Assembly (NCBI RefSeq): GCF_003730295.1
Contig: NZ_QTSZ01000037.1
Location: 124,001 to 188,000, forward strand
Origin: Ornithinibacillus gellani
GTDB taxonomy: Bacteria > Bacillota > Bacilli > Bacillales > Amphibacillaceae
Direction: 5' to 3'
Length of the DNA: 64,000 nucleotides
A model generated the notes under the pieces. It saw nothing but the letters and a program-made list of their open reading frames with translations. It was not told where the DNA came from and searched no databases. This document shows, piece after piece, positions 42,677 to 52,483 of the stretch (its first letter is position 1; each line of letters begins with the position of its first letter). Position numbers and translations under genes: made by a program.

Positions 42677-43925
42677 ATTTTTTATAATCATCTAAAAAGT
42701 CCTTTTGGAAACTAGTGTGTGGCTGATCTGTATCTTGTTCCTGTTGAAATGATTGGAATGGATTTTTCCCATATTTTTCGGATAAAGATTGGATAGTGGA
42801 ATATAGCCCCTCTTTTTTTGCTTCGTTTTCATAAGTAAATATATCTAATTGTTTACCAATAAGAGCTTTTTCCTCTACCTCCTGAACCGTTATTCCGAGT
42901 AATCGAATCGGTTCTCCATTCCAATGTGTTTGCCATAAATCATTGGCAATCAAAAGGATTTCTTCTTTCGTGTCAATATATGTCTGAAGCTTTTTACTTC
43001 GAGTGATTGTTTGGCGGTCGTGATAGCGAATCATGAGCTGAACGCTTTTACCAGCTGCTTTTTTTCTTTTCATTCTTCTTTCTACATTTTCTGTAAGCAG
43101 ATGCATTAATTGACGAATTTCTATTTCGTCCGTTGTGTCTCGTGGAAGCGTTTGTGAGCTGCCGATACTTTTAAATTCATGAATTGCCTCAGGGTCCACT
43201 GGTCTAAGGTCAATTCCATTGGCACGATTTTGCAGCCTTTCCCCATTTATGCCTAATAATTGCTTTAAAGTATAAACATCCTTATTAGCTAAATCGCCTA
43301 TGGTTTCCACCTGTATGGTATGGAGCTTTTGAGCTGTTTTTTCCCCTACTCCATACATTTCTTCAACTTGTAGTGGCCATAGCTTACGTTGGATGTCTCG
43401 CTTTCTCAAGATGGTTAATCCAAGCGGCTTTTGCATATCGGATGCCATTTTTGCCAGAAATTTATTGGGTGCTATGCCAATACTGCACGGTAAATCCAAT
43501 TGATTCAATATGTCCTGTTGCAGCTTTTGTGCAATTTGAATTGCAGTAGCATCTTGGATAACATCGGTTACGTCCATATAACCTTCATCGATGGATACTG
43601 GTTGAATAAAAGGTGTTATTTCGGCAAGCATTTTAAATATTTCCCGAGATGCTGCGCGATAGCGATTAAAATTGGGACGCATAATAATGAGCTCAGGACA
43701 TAGCTTTCTAGCTTGCCATACAGTCATAGTTGTTTTGACACCCTTGGCACGTGCTTCATAGCTACTTGTAACGATGATTCCTTTGCGTTCCTCAGGATTT
43801 CCAGCGATGGCAAGTGGTTTTCCTTTCAAAGAAGGATTATAAGCCATTTCAACAGAGGCGTAGAAGCAATTCATGTCTATATGAAAGATGATTCTTCTTT
43901 TTGAAGGAGTTAGTTTATTTTGCAT
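42675..43925 (-). CDS. dinB: DNA polymerase IV (Y family)
   Basis: Translesion DNA polymerase of 416 aa (YqjH/PolY1-type). The catalytic carboxylates are in FHIDMNCFYASVE (residues about 14-26) and PVSIDEGYMDVTD. The SIDE motif is followed by G-Y-M rather than the commoner A-Y-L. Two helix-hairpin-helix motifs and a little-finger domain follow. No clear beta-clamp peptide was assigned. GAGGAG precedes the ATG. Confidence 0.93.
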   Translation of the reverse strand: MQNKLTPSKRRIIFHIDMNCFYASVEMAYNPSLKGKPLAIAGNPEERKGIIVTSSYEARAKGVKTTMTVWQARKLCPELIIMRPNFNRYRAASREIFKMLAEITPFIQPVSIDEGYMDVTDVIQDATAIQIAQKLQQDILNQLDLPCSIGIAPNKFLAKMASDMQKPLGLTILRKRDIQRKLWPLQVEEMYGVGEKTAQKLHTIQVETIGDLANKDVYTLKQLLGINGERLQNRANGIDLRPVDPEAIHEFKSIGSSQTLPRDTTDEIEIRQLMHLLTENVERRMKRKKAAGKSVQLMIRYHDRQTITRSKKLQTYIDTKEEILLIANDLWQTHWNGEPIRLLGITVQEVEEKALIGKQLDIFTYENEAKKEGLYSTIQSLSEKYGKNPFQSFQQEQDTDQPHTSFQKDFLDDYKK

Positions 43926-43989
43926 CTTTTCAAGCTCCTCTTAAAACTGTACATATTCTTATTATATCATGGTTCACGATTCATAGGAA

Positions 43990-44014
43990 AACCCTGACAA
44001 TAAAGGTCAGGGTT
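43990..44014 (-). terminator. Hairpin after the peptidase-T-like gene
   Basis: AACCCTGAC (43990-43998) pairs with GTCAGGGTT (44006-44014). In the minus direction only TTTTCC follows, while on the plus strand T7 follows after CATG. It lies about 20 bases after the yqjE stop. Confidence 0.65.
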
Positions 44015-44035
44015 CATGTTTTTTTGGGTTATTTA

Positions 44036-45166
44036 TTATTGTTTTCGTGCGGCTTCTTTTATAATGGCAACAGTTAACTCTGTAATTTTTACAAGCTCAG
44101 CAACTGGCATTTTTTCATTTGTCGTATGAATTTCTTCATAACCTACCGCTAAATTGACGGTTGGTATACCAAATCCCGCAATGATATTGGCATCACTGCC
44201 TCCACCGCTTTTCAGTAATTTGCTTTCTCTACCAATTGACTTTGCAGCTGCCCTGGCAATCTCTACCACCGTGTCACCTGCTTGCTGATGAAATCCAGGG
44301 TACATGAGCTCTATTTGTACGTCTGCTTCAGCTCCTAAAGATTGTGCAGTGGTTTCAAAGGCCTCTTTCATTTTGGCTACTTGTACATCTAATTTATCCG
44401 GATTTAAAGAACGAGCTTCTGCAAGGATAGCGACATGATCACAAACAATGTTCGTTTGTTGTCCACCTTCAAATCTGCCAATATTTGCTGTTGTTTCTTC
44501 ATCAATACGGCCTAAAGGCATTTTGGAAATAGCTTTTGCTGCAACAGTAATTGCTGAAACACCCTTTTCAGGAGCAACACCAGCATGAGCTGTTTTGCCT
44601 TTAATGGTTGTAAATAATTTTGCCTGTGAGGGTGCAGCAACGATGATATCTCCAACCTCTCCGTTGCTGTCAAGTGCATAGCCGTAGTTAGCTTTCAGTA
44701 GGGATGAATCTAATGCCTTTGCGCCAACAAGACCGGACTCTTCGCCTACTGTAATAACGAATTGAATATCTCCATGTGCAACCTCATGTTCCTTGAGCAG
44801 TTGAATAGCTTCAAATATAGCAGCGAGTCCTGCTTTGTCATCTGCTCCTAGAATAGTTGTACCATCAGATACAATATAATCACCTTTAATTTGTGGTTTG
44901 ACCTCGTTTCCTGGAACAACAGTATCCATATGAGAAGTAAAATAAATCGTATCTGCTTCAGGACTATTTCCTTTTAAAGTACAAATAAGATTTCCAGCTC
45001 CGTGTCCAGTTTTTTCTTTTGCATCATCCTCGACTACTTCCAAGCCTAGAGATGAAAATTTTTCTTTTAATATGCTTGCTATATTACCTTCATTTCCTGT
45101 TTCTGAATCTACTTGTACAAGTTCAAAAAATAAGTCAACCAATCTTTTTTTGTTTGCTTCTATCAT
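44036..45166 (-). CDS. yqjE: Peptidase T-like M20 peptidase (YqjE)
   Basis: Zinc aminopeptidase-like enzyme of 376 aa of the M20 family, resembling tripeptidase T. Motifs: YFTSHMDTVVPGN (metal His), ILGADDKAGLAAI (bridging Asp), TVGEESGLVGAKAL (catalytic Glu) and KSGGGSDANII (C-terminal ligands). AAGGAG precedes the ATG. It follows the carboxyltransferase gene, as yqjE follows yqjD in B. subtilis, though a metabolic link is not obvious. Confidence 0.9.
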   Translation of the reverse strand: MIEANKKRLVDLFFELVQVDSETGNEGNIASILKEKFSSLGLEVVEDDAKEKTGHGAGNLICTLKGNSPEADTIYFTSHMDTVVPGNEVKPQIKGDYIVSDGTTILGADDKAGLAAIFEAIQLLKEHEVAHGDIQFVITVGEESGLVGAKALDSSLLKANYGYALDSNGEVGDIIVAAPSQAKLFTTIKGKTAHAGVAPEKGVSAITVAAKAISKMPLGRIDEETTANIGRFEGGQQTNIVCDHVAILAEARSLNPDKLDVQVAKMKEAFETTAQSLGAEADVQIELMYPGFHQQAGDTVVEIARAAAKSIGRESKLLKSGGGSDANIIAGFGIPTVNLAVGYEEIHTTNEKMPVAELVKITELTVAIIKEAARKQ

Positions 45167-45214
45167 GTTCTTATCTCCTTTGATGTACTTTTTCGGAATG
45201 GGTAATAAAGAATA

Positions 45215-46762
45215 TTATAGTGGAATATTACCATGCTTTTTTGCTGGGCGATTTTCCTGTTTATTACGAAGCATTTCCAAAGCTTGGATGAGTTTTATCC
45301 TTGTATGCCTAGGATCAATAACATCGTCTACCATTCCTAATCCTGCAGCAATATAAGGATTAGCGAATTTTTCTCGATACATATTAATTTTTTCTTGTCT
45401 GGTTTGCTCAGGATTTTCACTTTCAGCAATTTCCTTGGCAAAAATAATATTTGCTGCTCCTTCTGGTCCCATAACTGCAATCTCAGCATTTGGCCAAGCA
45501 TAAACAAGATCAGCACCAATAGATTTACTGTTTAAGGCGACATATGCACCACCATATGCTTTCCGGGTGATTATCGTAATCTTAGGAACTGTTGCTTCAG
45601 AGTAGGCGTATAATATTTTAGCCCCATGACGTATAATACCACCATGTTCCTGTTTTATGCCAGGGAAAAAACCTGTCACATCTTCAAATGTTATCAATGG
45701 AATATTAAAGGAATCACAAAATCGGATAAACCGTGCTGCTTTATCACTAGAATCAATATCAAGACCACCAGCTAAATATTTCGGTTGATTACATATTAGG
45801 CCAGTGGTTTCTCCATTTATTCGAGCAAAACCTATAACAATATTCTTTGCGAAGTTCTCATGAATTTCAAAAAAACTATCTTTGTCGACGACTTGATGGA
45901 TAACATTTTTCACATCATAAGGTCTGGTTGAATCGAATGGTACAACATCTACTAGATCAGGGCGCAAATTGTCTGTTTCTTCATGATGTTTCATTGCTGC
46001 TTTTTCTCCATGATTTGCTGGTAGATAGCTTAGCAATGCTTTCACCGCGTCTAATGCTGCTTCTTCAGACTCCGCTTTAATATGCGCATTACCACTTTTA
46101 GAATTGTGAATATGTGCGCCACCAAGTTCTTCAGCAGTAATTTTTTCACCGGTAACTGTTTCGATGACCTTAGGGCCAGTGATAAACATTTGAGACGTTT
46201 TATCAACCATAATGACAAAGTCTGTAATAGCAGGGGAATATACTGCTCCCCCTGCACTGGGGCCCATAATAACCGATATTTGAGGAATTACACCTGAATA
46301 TATTGAATTACGATAAAAGACATGGCCATAGCCATCTAATGAAGATACGCCTTCTTGAATTCTAGCACCACCAGAATCGTTTAAACCAATAAAAGGAACA
46401 CCATTTTTAGCAGCTAAATCCATGACAGCAGCAATTTTATTACCGTGCATCTCTCCCAGGGCTCCGCCATAGACTGTAAAATCCTGTGCAAATAGATAAA
46501 CGGGTTTGCCTTCGATTTTTCCGTAGCCGGTTACAACACCTTCCCCTCTTGCAATGGATTGGTCCATACCAAAGTCAGTCGTCCGATGTTCAATAAACGT
46601 ATTTAATTCTACAAAGCTACCATCATCTAACAGATAATCTATCCGCTCTCTGGCTGTCATTTTGCCTTTTGCATGTTGCTTCGCAATTCGTTCATCCCCG
46701 CCGCCCAGTTCAGCCAGTCGGCGTTTATCGTATAATTCATTAATTTTATCAAAGATATCCAT
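45215..46762 (-). CDS. yqjD: Acyl-CoA carboxylase carboxyltransferase subunit (YqjD; PccB/MmdA-like)
   Basis: Biotin-dependent carboxyltransferase of about 515 aa, probably the propionyl-CoA carboxylase beta or methylmalonyl-CoA decarboxylase alpha subunit. Conserved acyl-CoA-binding and oxyanion segments include GLNDSGGARIQEGV, MGPSAGGAVYSPA and the second-half GIIRHGAKILYAYSEATVPK and KAYGGAYVALNSK. The frame is open to 46792, but the ATG at 46762 (MDIFDKINELY) fits the family. No biotin carrier or biotin carboxylase gene is adjacent, so the partner must be elsewhere. It follows the B12/epimerase fusion gene directly. Confidence 0.9.
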   Translation of the reverse strand: MDIFDKINELYDKRRLAELGGGDERIAKQHAKGKMTARERIDYLLDDGSFVELNTFIEHRTTDFGMDQSIARGEGVVTGYGKIEGKPVYLFAQDFTVYGGALGEMHGNKIAAVMDLAAKNGVPFIGLNDSGGARIQEGVSSLDGYGHVFYRNSIYSGVIPQISVIMGPSAGGAVYSPAITDFVIMVDKTSQMFITGPKVIETVTGEKITAEELGGAHIHNSKSGNAHIKAESEEAALDAVKALLSYLPANHGEKAAMKHHEETDNLRPDLVDVVPFDSTRPYDVKNVIHQVVDKDSFFEIHENFAKNIVIGFARINGETTGLICNQPKYLAGGLDIDSSDKAARFIRFCDSFNIPLITFEDVTGFFPGIKQEHGGIIRHGAKILYAYSEATVPKITIITRKAYGGAYVALNSKSIGADLVYAWPNAEIAVMGPEGAANIIFAKEIAESENPEQTRQEKINMYREKFANPYIAAGLGMVDDVIDPRHTRIKLIQALEMLRNKQENRPAKKHGNIPL

Positions 46763-46764
46763 TA

Positions 46765-47592
46765 TCATTCCGTTCCTTCCGTATGTTGGCAAAGCTCGAA
46801 CAAAACACCATTTGCTGCTTTTGGATGTATAAAAGCGATGCTACTATTGTTTGCACCCGATTTTGGTGTTTCATTAATTAATGGGACTCCTTGATCTCTA
46901 TAGGCTTTTAGCCGGCTTTCTAAATCGCCTGCTTCCAGAGCGATATGGTGAATTCCTTCCCCTTTTTTTGATAAAAATTGATGAATTGCGGATGTATCTT
47001 CTATTGACTCAAGCAATTCAATTCTTGTCTCGCCAATGCGAATAAAAGCGACCTTCACGCCTTCAGATTTTACTTCCTCTACGCCTTCAAGCGGAAGACC
47101 GAGGACATCTGTATAAAATCCAAGGGCATGCTCAATGGAGTGAACGGCGATACCAATATGTGCGATTTTTTCTGGTGGTTTAATTATCGTGCTTTCTTTC
47201 GGATGAACCAACCGCTGAATATATTGGGCAAGCGCAACAGTTGAAGAACCACTAGTAAATATTTTGCGAACGCCTTTCTCAAGAAGAAATGGTATGTCTT
47301 CACTTGGAATGACACCACCGCCAACTACGGGAATATCGCCTGCATTTCTCTTTTCCAGCTCTTCAACAACCTTTGGAAACAAGGTCCGATGTGCGCCAGA
47401 TAAAGAAGATAGGCCGATAACATCCACATCTTCTTGTATAGCCGCTTGCACAATTTGCAAAGGTGATTGCCTTAATCCAGTATAAATCACTTCCATCCCA
47501 TGGTCTCTCAGTGCTTGGGCAATTACCAATGCGCCCCTATCATGTCCGTCCAGTCCTGGTTTAGCTATCAAGACTCGAATTTTTTGTTCCAT
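46765..47592 (-). CDS. Fusion: methylmalonyl-CoA mutase B12-binding domain + methylmalonyl-CoA epimerase
   Basis: A two-domain protein of 275 aa. Residues about 3-130 form the cobalamin-binding domain of methylmalonyl-CoA mutase: KPGLDGHDRGALVIA contains the DxHxxG base-off motif, with GLSSLSGAH and VVGGGVIP as further ligands. Residues about 143-272 form a glyoxalase/VOC epimerase domain (KIAHIGIAVHSIEHALGFY, GEGIHHIALE, and a final Glu in GVLFELCQ). It would bind B12 for the large subunit at 47608 and interconvert (R)- and (S)-methylmalonyl-CoA. In B. subtilis, YqjC at this spot is an epimerase alone. The frame is intact; no frameshift is needed. Confidence 0.88.
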   Translation of the reverse strand: MEQKIRVLIAKPGLDGHDRGALVIAQALRDHGMEVIYTGLRQSPLQIVQAAIQEDVDVIGLSSLSGAHRTLFPKVVEELEKRNAGDIPVVGGGVIPSEDIPFLLEKGVRKIFTSGSSTVALAQYIQRLVHPKESTIIKPPEKIAHIGIAVHSIEHALGFYTDVLGLPLEGVEEVKSEGVKVAFIRIGETRIELLESIEDTSAIHQFLSKKGEGIHHIALEAGDLESRLKAYRDQGVPLINETPKSGANNSSIAFIHPKAANGVLFELCQHTEGTE

Positions 47593-47607
47593 GATTTATC
47601 CCCCTTG

Positions 47608-49254
47608 TTACAGTCCGGTATATTCTCCAAACTCATCTCGCAACACATTGCATATTTCACCAATGGTAGCATATGCTTTTACAGCTTCTAATATATATGG
47701 TATTAAATTATCATGTTCATTCCTTGCAGCTTTTCGTAGCTTTTGAAGAACGTTTTGAATAACTTGTTGATTTCTTTTGCTGCGTAAGCTTTGCAATGCT
47801 TCAATCTGCCCTTTTTCTAATGCTTCATCAACTTTCAATAAATCGGGATTTACCTCTTCTTCAATTGTAAACTTATTTAAACCAACAATAATCTCTTCAT
47901 TACGTTCAATTTTCTTTTGTGTTTCATAGGCGTTATGCTGGATTTCCCTTTGCATATATCCTTCTTCTACAGCTTGGACTGCGCCACCAATTTCATCAAT
48001 TTGATCCAAATATTCTTGAATCTTTTCCTCCATTTTATCCGTTAATTCTTCCACATAATAGGATCCGCCCAATGGGTCAATTGTATCTGCTACCCCACTT
48101 TCATGTGCAATAATCTGCTGCGTGCGTAATGCAATCCTTGCCGAATCCTCAGTAGGTAATGACAGTGCTTCATCACGAGAATTGGTATGCAAGCTCTGGG
48201 TACCTCCTAATACCGCAGCAAGCGCTTGCATTGTAACGCGAACGATATTGTTATCCGGTTGATGTGCAGTTAAGGTTGATCCTCCTGTTTGGGTATGGAA
48301 ACGCATTTTCCAGCTTTTCGGGTTTTGTGCATGATATTTTTCCTTCATTATCTTAGCCCATATTCTCCGGGCTGCTCGAAATTTAGCTATTTCTTCAAAA
48401 AAATTATTATGAGCATTAAAGAAGAAAGCTAGCCTTGGAGCAAAGCTATCAATATCAAGGCCAGACGCAATCGCAGCGTCTACGTAAGCGATTCCATTTG
48501 CAAGCGTAAAAGCTGCCTCTTGAACGGCATTTGAACCAGCTTCACGTATGTGATAGCCGGAAATACTAATGGTATTGAATTTTGGTACATTTTGCTGGCA
48601 GAACTCAAATATATTCGTAATCAGCCGCATAGAAGGCTTAGGTGGATAGATATATGTTCCTCTGGCAATGTATTCCTTCAGAATATCGTTTTGAATGGTG
48701 CCTGTTAATTTATCTAATGGTACTCCTTGTTTTTCTCCAACAGCCAAGTACATGCATAATAAAACAGATGCAGGAGCATTGATTGTCATTGACGTACTGA
48801 CTTTATCTAATGGAATCTCCTCTAGTAATTTTTCCATATCTTCCAAAGTATCGATGGCTACACCGACCTTACCTACTTCTCCCTCAGCCATCATATCATC
48901 AGAGTCATAGCCAATCTGAGTTGGTAAATCAAATGCAACAGATAAACCAGTCTGCCCCTGGTTTAACAGATAACGAAATCGTTTATTCGTTTCTGTTGCG
49001 GAACCAAATCCAGCATATTGACGCATCGTCCAAAAACGACCTCTGTACATGGTCGGTTGAATACCTCGAGTATAAGGGTATTCACCTGGAAAACCGATTT
49101 TTTCTTCATAAAGCAAATCATTATCCGGATAATACAAGCGATCTACTTCCATATCAGATAAAGTTGTAAAGGTATCCTTACGTTCTGGAAAACGTTTGAT
49201 GGTTTGATCCGTGTTTTGTTTCCAAGCTTCTACAGGACGTTTATTTTTATCCAT
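47608..49254 (-). CDS. Methylmalonyl-CoA mutase, large (catalytic) subunit
   Basis: Catalytic barrel subunit of 548 aa that rearranges methylmalonyl-CoA and succinyl-CoA. The CoA/substrate-binding start [30 protein letters not shown] is clear, with [33 protein letters not shown] further on. It lacks its own B12-binding domain; that domain is encoded separately by the next gene, so the enzyme is of the split type. GGGGGGG precedes the ATG. First gene of the leftward run to yqjD and yqjE. Confidence 0.93.
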   Translation of the reverse strand: MDKNKRPVEAWKQNTDQTIKRFPERKDTFTTLSDMEVDRLYYPDNDLLYEEKIGFPGEYPYTRGIQPTMYRGRFWTMRQYAGFGSATETNKRFRYLLNQGQTGLSVAFDLPTQIGYDSDDMMAEGEVGKVGVAIDTLEDMEKLLEEIPLDKVSTSMTINAPASVLLCMYLAVGEKQGVPLDKLTGTIQNDILKEYIARGTYIYPPKPSMRLITNIFEFCQQNVPKFNTISISGYHIREAGSNAVQEAAFTLANGIAYVDAAIASGLDIDSFAPRLAFFFNAHNNFFEEIAKFRAARRIWAKIMKEKYHAQNPKSWKMRFHTQTGGSTLTAHQPDNNIVRVTMQALAAVLGGTQSLHTNSRDEALSLPTEDSARIALRTQQIIAHESGVADTIDPLGGSYYVEELTDKMEEKIQEYLDQIDEIGGAVQAVEEGYMQREIQHNAYETQKKIERNEEIIVGLNKFTIEEEVNPDLLKVDEALEKGQIEALQSLRSKRNQQVIQNVLQKLRKAARNEHDNLIPYILEAVKAYATIGEICNVLRDEFGEYTGL

Positions 49255-49396
49255 TAAGTTTCCCCCCCAATATATTATTAATAAACAGTTTTATCCCACA
49301 TTTGTTTTACTTTATTGTCTTTTGTTTTTTAGTACTTGTCCAAATTAATTTTTCGCGATAAACTATACATAGTACGATGGATTGAAGGAGGCATGA

Positions 49397-49519
49397 ATGA
49401 AAATGGCTGTTTCCAAGAGAAAATCAAAACGCGAGCGCAGAATGAAAATTGCTATTTACGTAATGATTATTGCAATGGTATTGTCCTCACTTACAACAGG
49501 AGTCGCCCTTTTTCTATAA
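49397..49519 (+). CDS. Prli42-like stressosome-associated membrane miniprotein
   Basis: A 40-residue open frame: a strongly basic head (KRKSKRERRMK) followed by one membrane helix (IAIYVMIIAMVLSSLTTGVALFL). A perfect GAAGGAGG site lies before it; the ATG at 49403 is an alternative start six bases in. The pattern of basic head and Y-x-M-x-x-x-M-V-x-S-S helix fits Prli42, the small membrane protein that tethers the stressosome in Listeria and relatives. Identity rests on pattern only. A good terminator follows. Confidence 0.72.
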   Translation: MKMAVSKRKSKRERRMKIAIYVMIIAMVLSSLTTGVALFL

Positions 49520-49534
49520 TTAAATGGTTCTGAT

Positions 49535-49566
49535 AAACCGAGATGCGATGCATGTCGGTTTTTTAA
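49535..49566 (+). terminator. Terminator of the Prli42-like gene
   Basis: AAACCGA (49535-49541) pairs with TCGGTTT (49555-49561), followed by T's. It begins 16 bases after the stop. Confidence 0.75.
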
Positions 49567-49615
49567 TTTTAAAAAATATGTATGAAATGATTAAAAATCT
49601 TCCGCTTGATTAAAA

Positions 49616-49649
49616 CTGGGGCTGACCCACAAAGAAGAGACAGCCCCAG
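49616..49649 (-). terminator. Terminator downstream of brxB
   Basis: CTGGGGCTG (49616-49624) pairs with CAGCCCCAG (49641-49649); in the minus direction TTTTAAT follows. It lies 15 bases after the brxB stop. Confidence 0.85.
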
Positions 49650-49663
49650 AACAGCAATCTATA

Positions 49664-50095
49664 TTATATTTCTTCGCAGTGCTCATCAAAGATCTGCTGT
49701 AGTTTGCCGATTACGTCCATTGCTGAAAAGCCTTCTATATCATGTCTTTCTAGCATGGTTACGATTTTTCCATCCTTTAGAAAAGCAAATGAAGGTGAAG
49801 AAGGTGGATAGCCTTCAAAATAGGTACGAGCTTTTTCAGTTGCCTCTCGATCCTGACCAGCAAATACGGTTACCAAATGATCTGGTCTTTTATCATAATG
49901 AATAGAGTTAGCTGCTGCTGGTCTAGCGACACCGCCTGCGCATCCACAAACGGAATTTATCATCACTAGTGTTGTACCCTTTCGCTCTAACGCTTGATCT
50001 ACATCTTCGGGGCTCGTTAATTCTTCATAGCCAGCCTCCCGTATATCTTGACGTGCAGCATCTACCACATCATTCATGAACAGATTGAAATCCAT
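49664..50095 (-). CDS. brxB: Bacilliredoxin BrxB (YqiW)
   Basis: Thioredoxin-like protein of 143 aa of the UPF0403/bacilliredoxin family, which removes bacillithiol from bacillithiolated proteins. The active-site CGC lies in [14 protein letters not shown] (about residues 49-62), and the [17 protein letters not shown] region is conserved. It sits at the end of the bkd operon region, where yqiW lies in B. subtilis. BrxB rather than BrxA is inferred from position. Confidence 0.9.
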   Translation of the reverse strand: MDFNLFMNDVVDAARQDIREAGYEELTSPEDVDQALERKGTTLVMINSVCGCAGGVARPAAANSIHYDKRPDHLVTVFAGQDREATEKARTYFEGYPPSSPSFAFLKDGKIVTMLERHDIEGFSAMDVIGKLQQIFDEHCEEI

Positions 50096-50201
50096 GCAAT
50101 CCCATCCCTTACTTATAGTTATTAATGATTAATACTATGTTTTAGCTTAACAATTTTAGCCATTAAATTCAATTTTAAAAGATTGGATTCTTGTCCTATG
50201 G

Positions 50202-51470
50202 TTAATAAACATTCGTCGTCTGTTCATTCATATTTTCTAAAATTTCCTTGACTCGAGCAAGGAAATTACCGCAAACAAGTCCATCCAGGATCCGATGGTC
50301 TAAGGACAAAGAAAGATTGACCATATCTCTGGCGGCAAACATTCCATTGATAATCATTGGTCGTTTTACAATGGCCTCCACCTGCAAAATGGCAGCTTGT
50401 GGATAGTTAATCACACCCATGGAATGAATCGATCCAAATGAACCAGTATTGTTAACTGTGAAAGTTCCGCCTTGCATATCTGCTGATGTGAGCTTTCCCG
50501 AGCGTGCTTTCATGGCAAGCTCATATATGTCCTTGGCAATTCCTTTAATACTTTTTTCATCTGCATGTTGAATCACCGGCACAAATAATTCTTGATCATT
50601 TGCTACTGCGATAGACAAATTAATATCTTTCTTTTGAATAATTTTGTCCCCTGCCCACATGCTGTTTAATTGAGGATATTCTTTAATTGCTTGTGCAACG
50701 GCCTTTACAAAAAATGCAAAGAAGGTTAGACCAAAGCCTTCATTTTTCCGAAAACTGTCTTTAATGTTATTTCGGTAATTTACCAAATCCGTTACATCTA
50801 CTTCAACTGTCATCCATGCGTGTGGAATTTCAGTCTTGGAACGAACCATATTTTGAGCAATTACTTTTCTAACGCCCGCAACTGGTATTTCAATATCCCC
50901 GACAGCTGGCTGTGGTACTGGAGCCGATTTAGGTTCTGTGGCACGAATTTCGGTAACTTCTGCATCGCTTGGCTGAGCAGGCTTACTGCTATCAGATTTT
51001 GGAATATTGCCTTCTGCAAGTAATTTTTCAAGATCCTTTCGAGTAATTCGTCCTCCTCGACCTGTTCCATTTACTTGCTCTAAATTAATGTCATTTTCCT
51101 GAGCCATTCGTAATACAGCTGGAGAATAACGTTTTTTCATCGATTGATCTGCCGCCTCGGATGATGTTGTTTCCTGCTTAACTTCTTCTGTTGATGATTC
51201 TTTTTCAGTTGCCTTGGATGTCTTGGCTGCTTCGGTTTCGATATAGCACATCAAAGCACCAACTTCCAGTGTTTCTCCCTCGTCTGCTTCTAAGCTAACG
51301 ATTTTACCTGTGTATGAGGATGGTACTTCCGCATTCACTTTATCAGTCATCACTTCTGCAATGGGGTCATATTTATTGACTTGATCGCCTATTTTTACAA
51401 GCCATGAACTGATGGTACCCTCTGTGACACTTTCTCCAAGTTGAGGCATCGTAATCTTTTCTTTAGCCAT
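50202..51470 (-). CDS. bkdB: Branched-chain 2-oxo acid dehydrogenase E2 (lipoamide acyltransferase)
   Basis: E2 subunit of 422 aa (bfmBB in B. subtilis), core of the complex that makes branched acyl-CoAs. A lipoyl domain holds the modified Lys in EVMTDKVNAEVPS (about residue 44). A peripheral-subunit-binding domain follows (SPAVLRMAQENDINLEQVNGTGRGGRITRKD), then the catalytic domain ending SLDHRILDGLVCG with the HxxxDG active site. Last gene of the ptb-to-bkdB operon. GGAGG precedes the ATG. Confidence 0.95.
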   Translation of the reverse strand: MAKEKITMPQLGESVTEGTISSWLVKIGDQVNKYDPIAEVMTDKVNAEVPSSYTGKIVSLEADEGETLEVGALMCYIETEAAKTSKATEKESSTEEVKQETTSSEAADQSMKKRYSPAVLRMAQENDINLEQVNGTGRGGRITRKDLEKLLAEGNIPKSDSSKPAQPSDAEVTEIRATEPKSAPVPQPAVGDIEIPVAGVRKVIAQNMVRSKTEIPHAWMTVEVDVTDLVNYRNNIKDSFRKNEGFGLTFFAFFVKAVAQAIKEYPQLNSMWAGDKIIQKKDINLSIAVANDQELFVPVIQHADEKSIKGIAKDIYELAMKARSGKLTSADMQGGTFTVNNTGSFGSIHSMGVINYPQAAILQVEAIVKRPMIINGMFAARDMVNLSLSLDHRILDGLVCGNFLARVKEILENMNEQTTNVY

Positions 51471-51485
51471 AAATAATCCCTCCTG

Positions 51486-52469
51486 CTAATATTCCGCTAG
51501 CTCACGCATCGCTTTTTCAACTTTATCCGGATTAATCATAAAATATTTTTCCATCGTTGGTGCATAAGGCATGGATGGTACATCTGGACCAGCCAAACGT
51601 TGGATTGGTGCATCTAAGTCAAAAAGACAATTTTCAGCAATGATGGCTGCCACTTCGCCAATGATGCTTCCTTCTTTATTATCTTCTGTAATCAATAAAA
51701 CTTTACCAGTCTTCTTGGCGGCTTCAATAATTGCTTCTTTATCTAAAGGATATACGGTTCGTAAATCCAGAATATGCGCACTGATTCCTTCTTCAGCCAG
51801 TTTTTCGGCTGCCTGAAGTGCAAAATGAACACATAATCCGTATGTGATAATCGTGATATCCGATCCTTCACGTTTCACATCTGCTTTTCCTAATGGTAAG
51901 ACATAATCCTCATCAGGTACTTCTCCTTTTAATAGTCGATATGCACGTTTGTGTTCAAAGAATAACACCGGATCATTATCCCGTATTGCTGCTTTTAGTA
52001 ACCCTTTTACATCATATGGTGTAGAAGGCATTACAATCTTTAATCCTGGTTGATTTGCAAATACAGATTCGACTGATTGGGAATGGTATAGCGCACCATG
52101 TACCCCACCTCCATATGGGGCACGGATTGTGATTGGACAATTCCAGTCATTGTTGGACCGATATCTCATTTTTGCTGCCTCTGAGATGATTTGATTGACT
52201 GCAGGCATAATGAAATCTGCAAATTGCATTTCTGCAACAGGGCGCATGCCATACATCGCTGCTCCAATACCAACACCAGCGATTGCAGATTCAGCAAGTG
52301 GTGTATCTAATACGCGATAATCACCAAATTCATTAAATAGTCCATCTGTTGCACGGAAAACACCGCCTTTTTTACCAACGTCCTCACCAAGAACAAATAC
52401 TTTTTCGTCACGCTGCATCTCTTCTCTTAATGCAGATGTTACAGCCTGAATATATGAAATAACTGCCAT
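51486..52469 (-). CDS. bkdAB: Branched-chain 2-oxo acid dehydrogenase E1 beta
   Basis: E1 beta subunit of 327 aa (bfmBAB). Typical text: VFVLGEDVGKKGGVFRATDGL, DTPLAESAIAGVGIGAAMYGMRPVAEMQF and IRAPYGGGVHGALYHSQS. Together with E1 alpha it forms the thiamin diphosphate site that decarboxylates branched 2-oxo acids. It follows bkdAA after 14 bases and precedes bkdB by 15 bases; AAGGAGG precedes the ATG. Confidence 0.95.
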   Translation of the reverse strand: MAVISYIQAVTSALREEMQRDEKVFVLGEDVGKKGGVFRATDGLFNEFGDYRVLDTPLAESAIAGVGIGAAMYGMRPVAEMQFADFIMPAVNQIISEAAKMRYRSNNDWNCPITIRAPYGGGVHGALYHSQSVESVFANQPGLKIVMPSTPYDVKGLLKAAIRDNDPVLFFEHKRAYRLLKGEVPDEDYVLPLGKADVKREGSDITIITYGLCVHFALQAAEKLAEEGISAHILDLRTVYPLDKEAIIEAAKKTGKVLLITEDNKEGSIIGEVAAIIAENCLFDLDAPIQRLAGPDVPSMPYAPTMEKYFMINPDKVEKAMRELAEY

Positions 52470-52483
52470 GTTATTCTCCCTCC

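Noticed and set aside
47592-47608. Idea that the B12 domain is a broken C-terminus of the mutase large subunit
   Set aside because: The large subunit ends cleanly, and the next gene has its own GGGGG ribosome site and ATG. Split mutases of this type are known, so no frameshift is needed.
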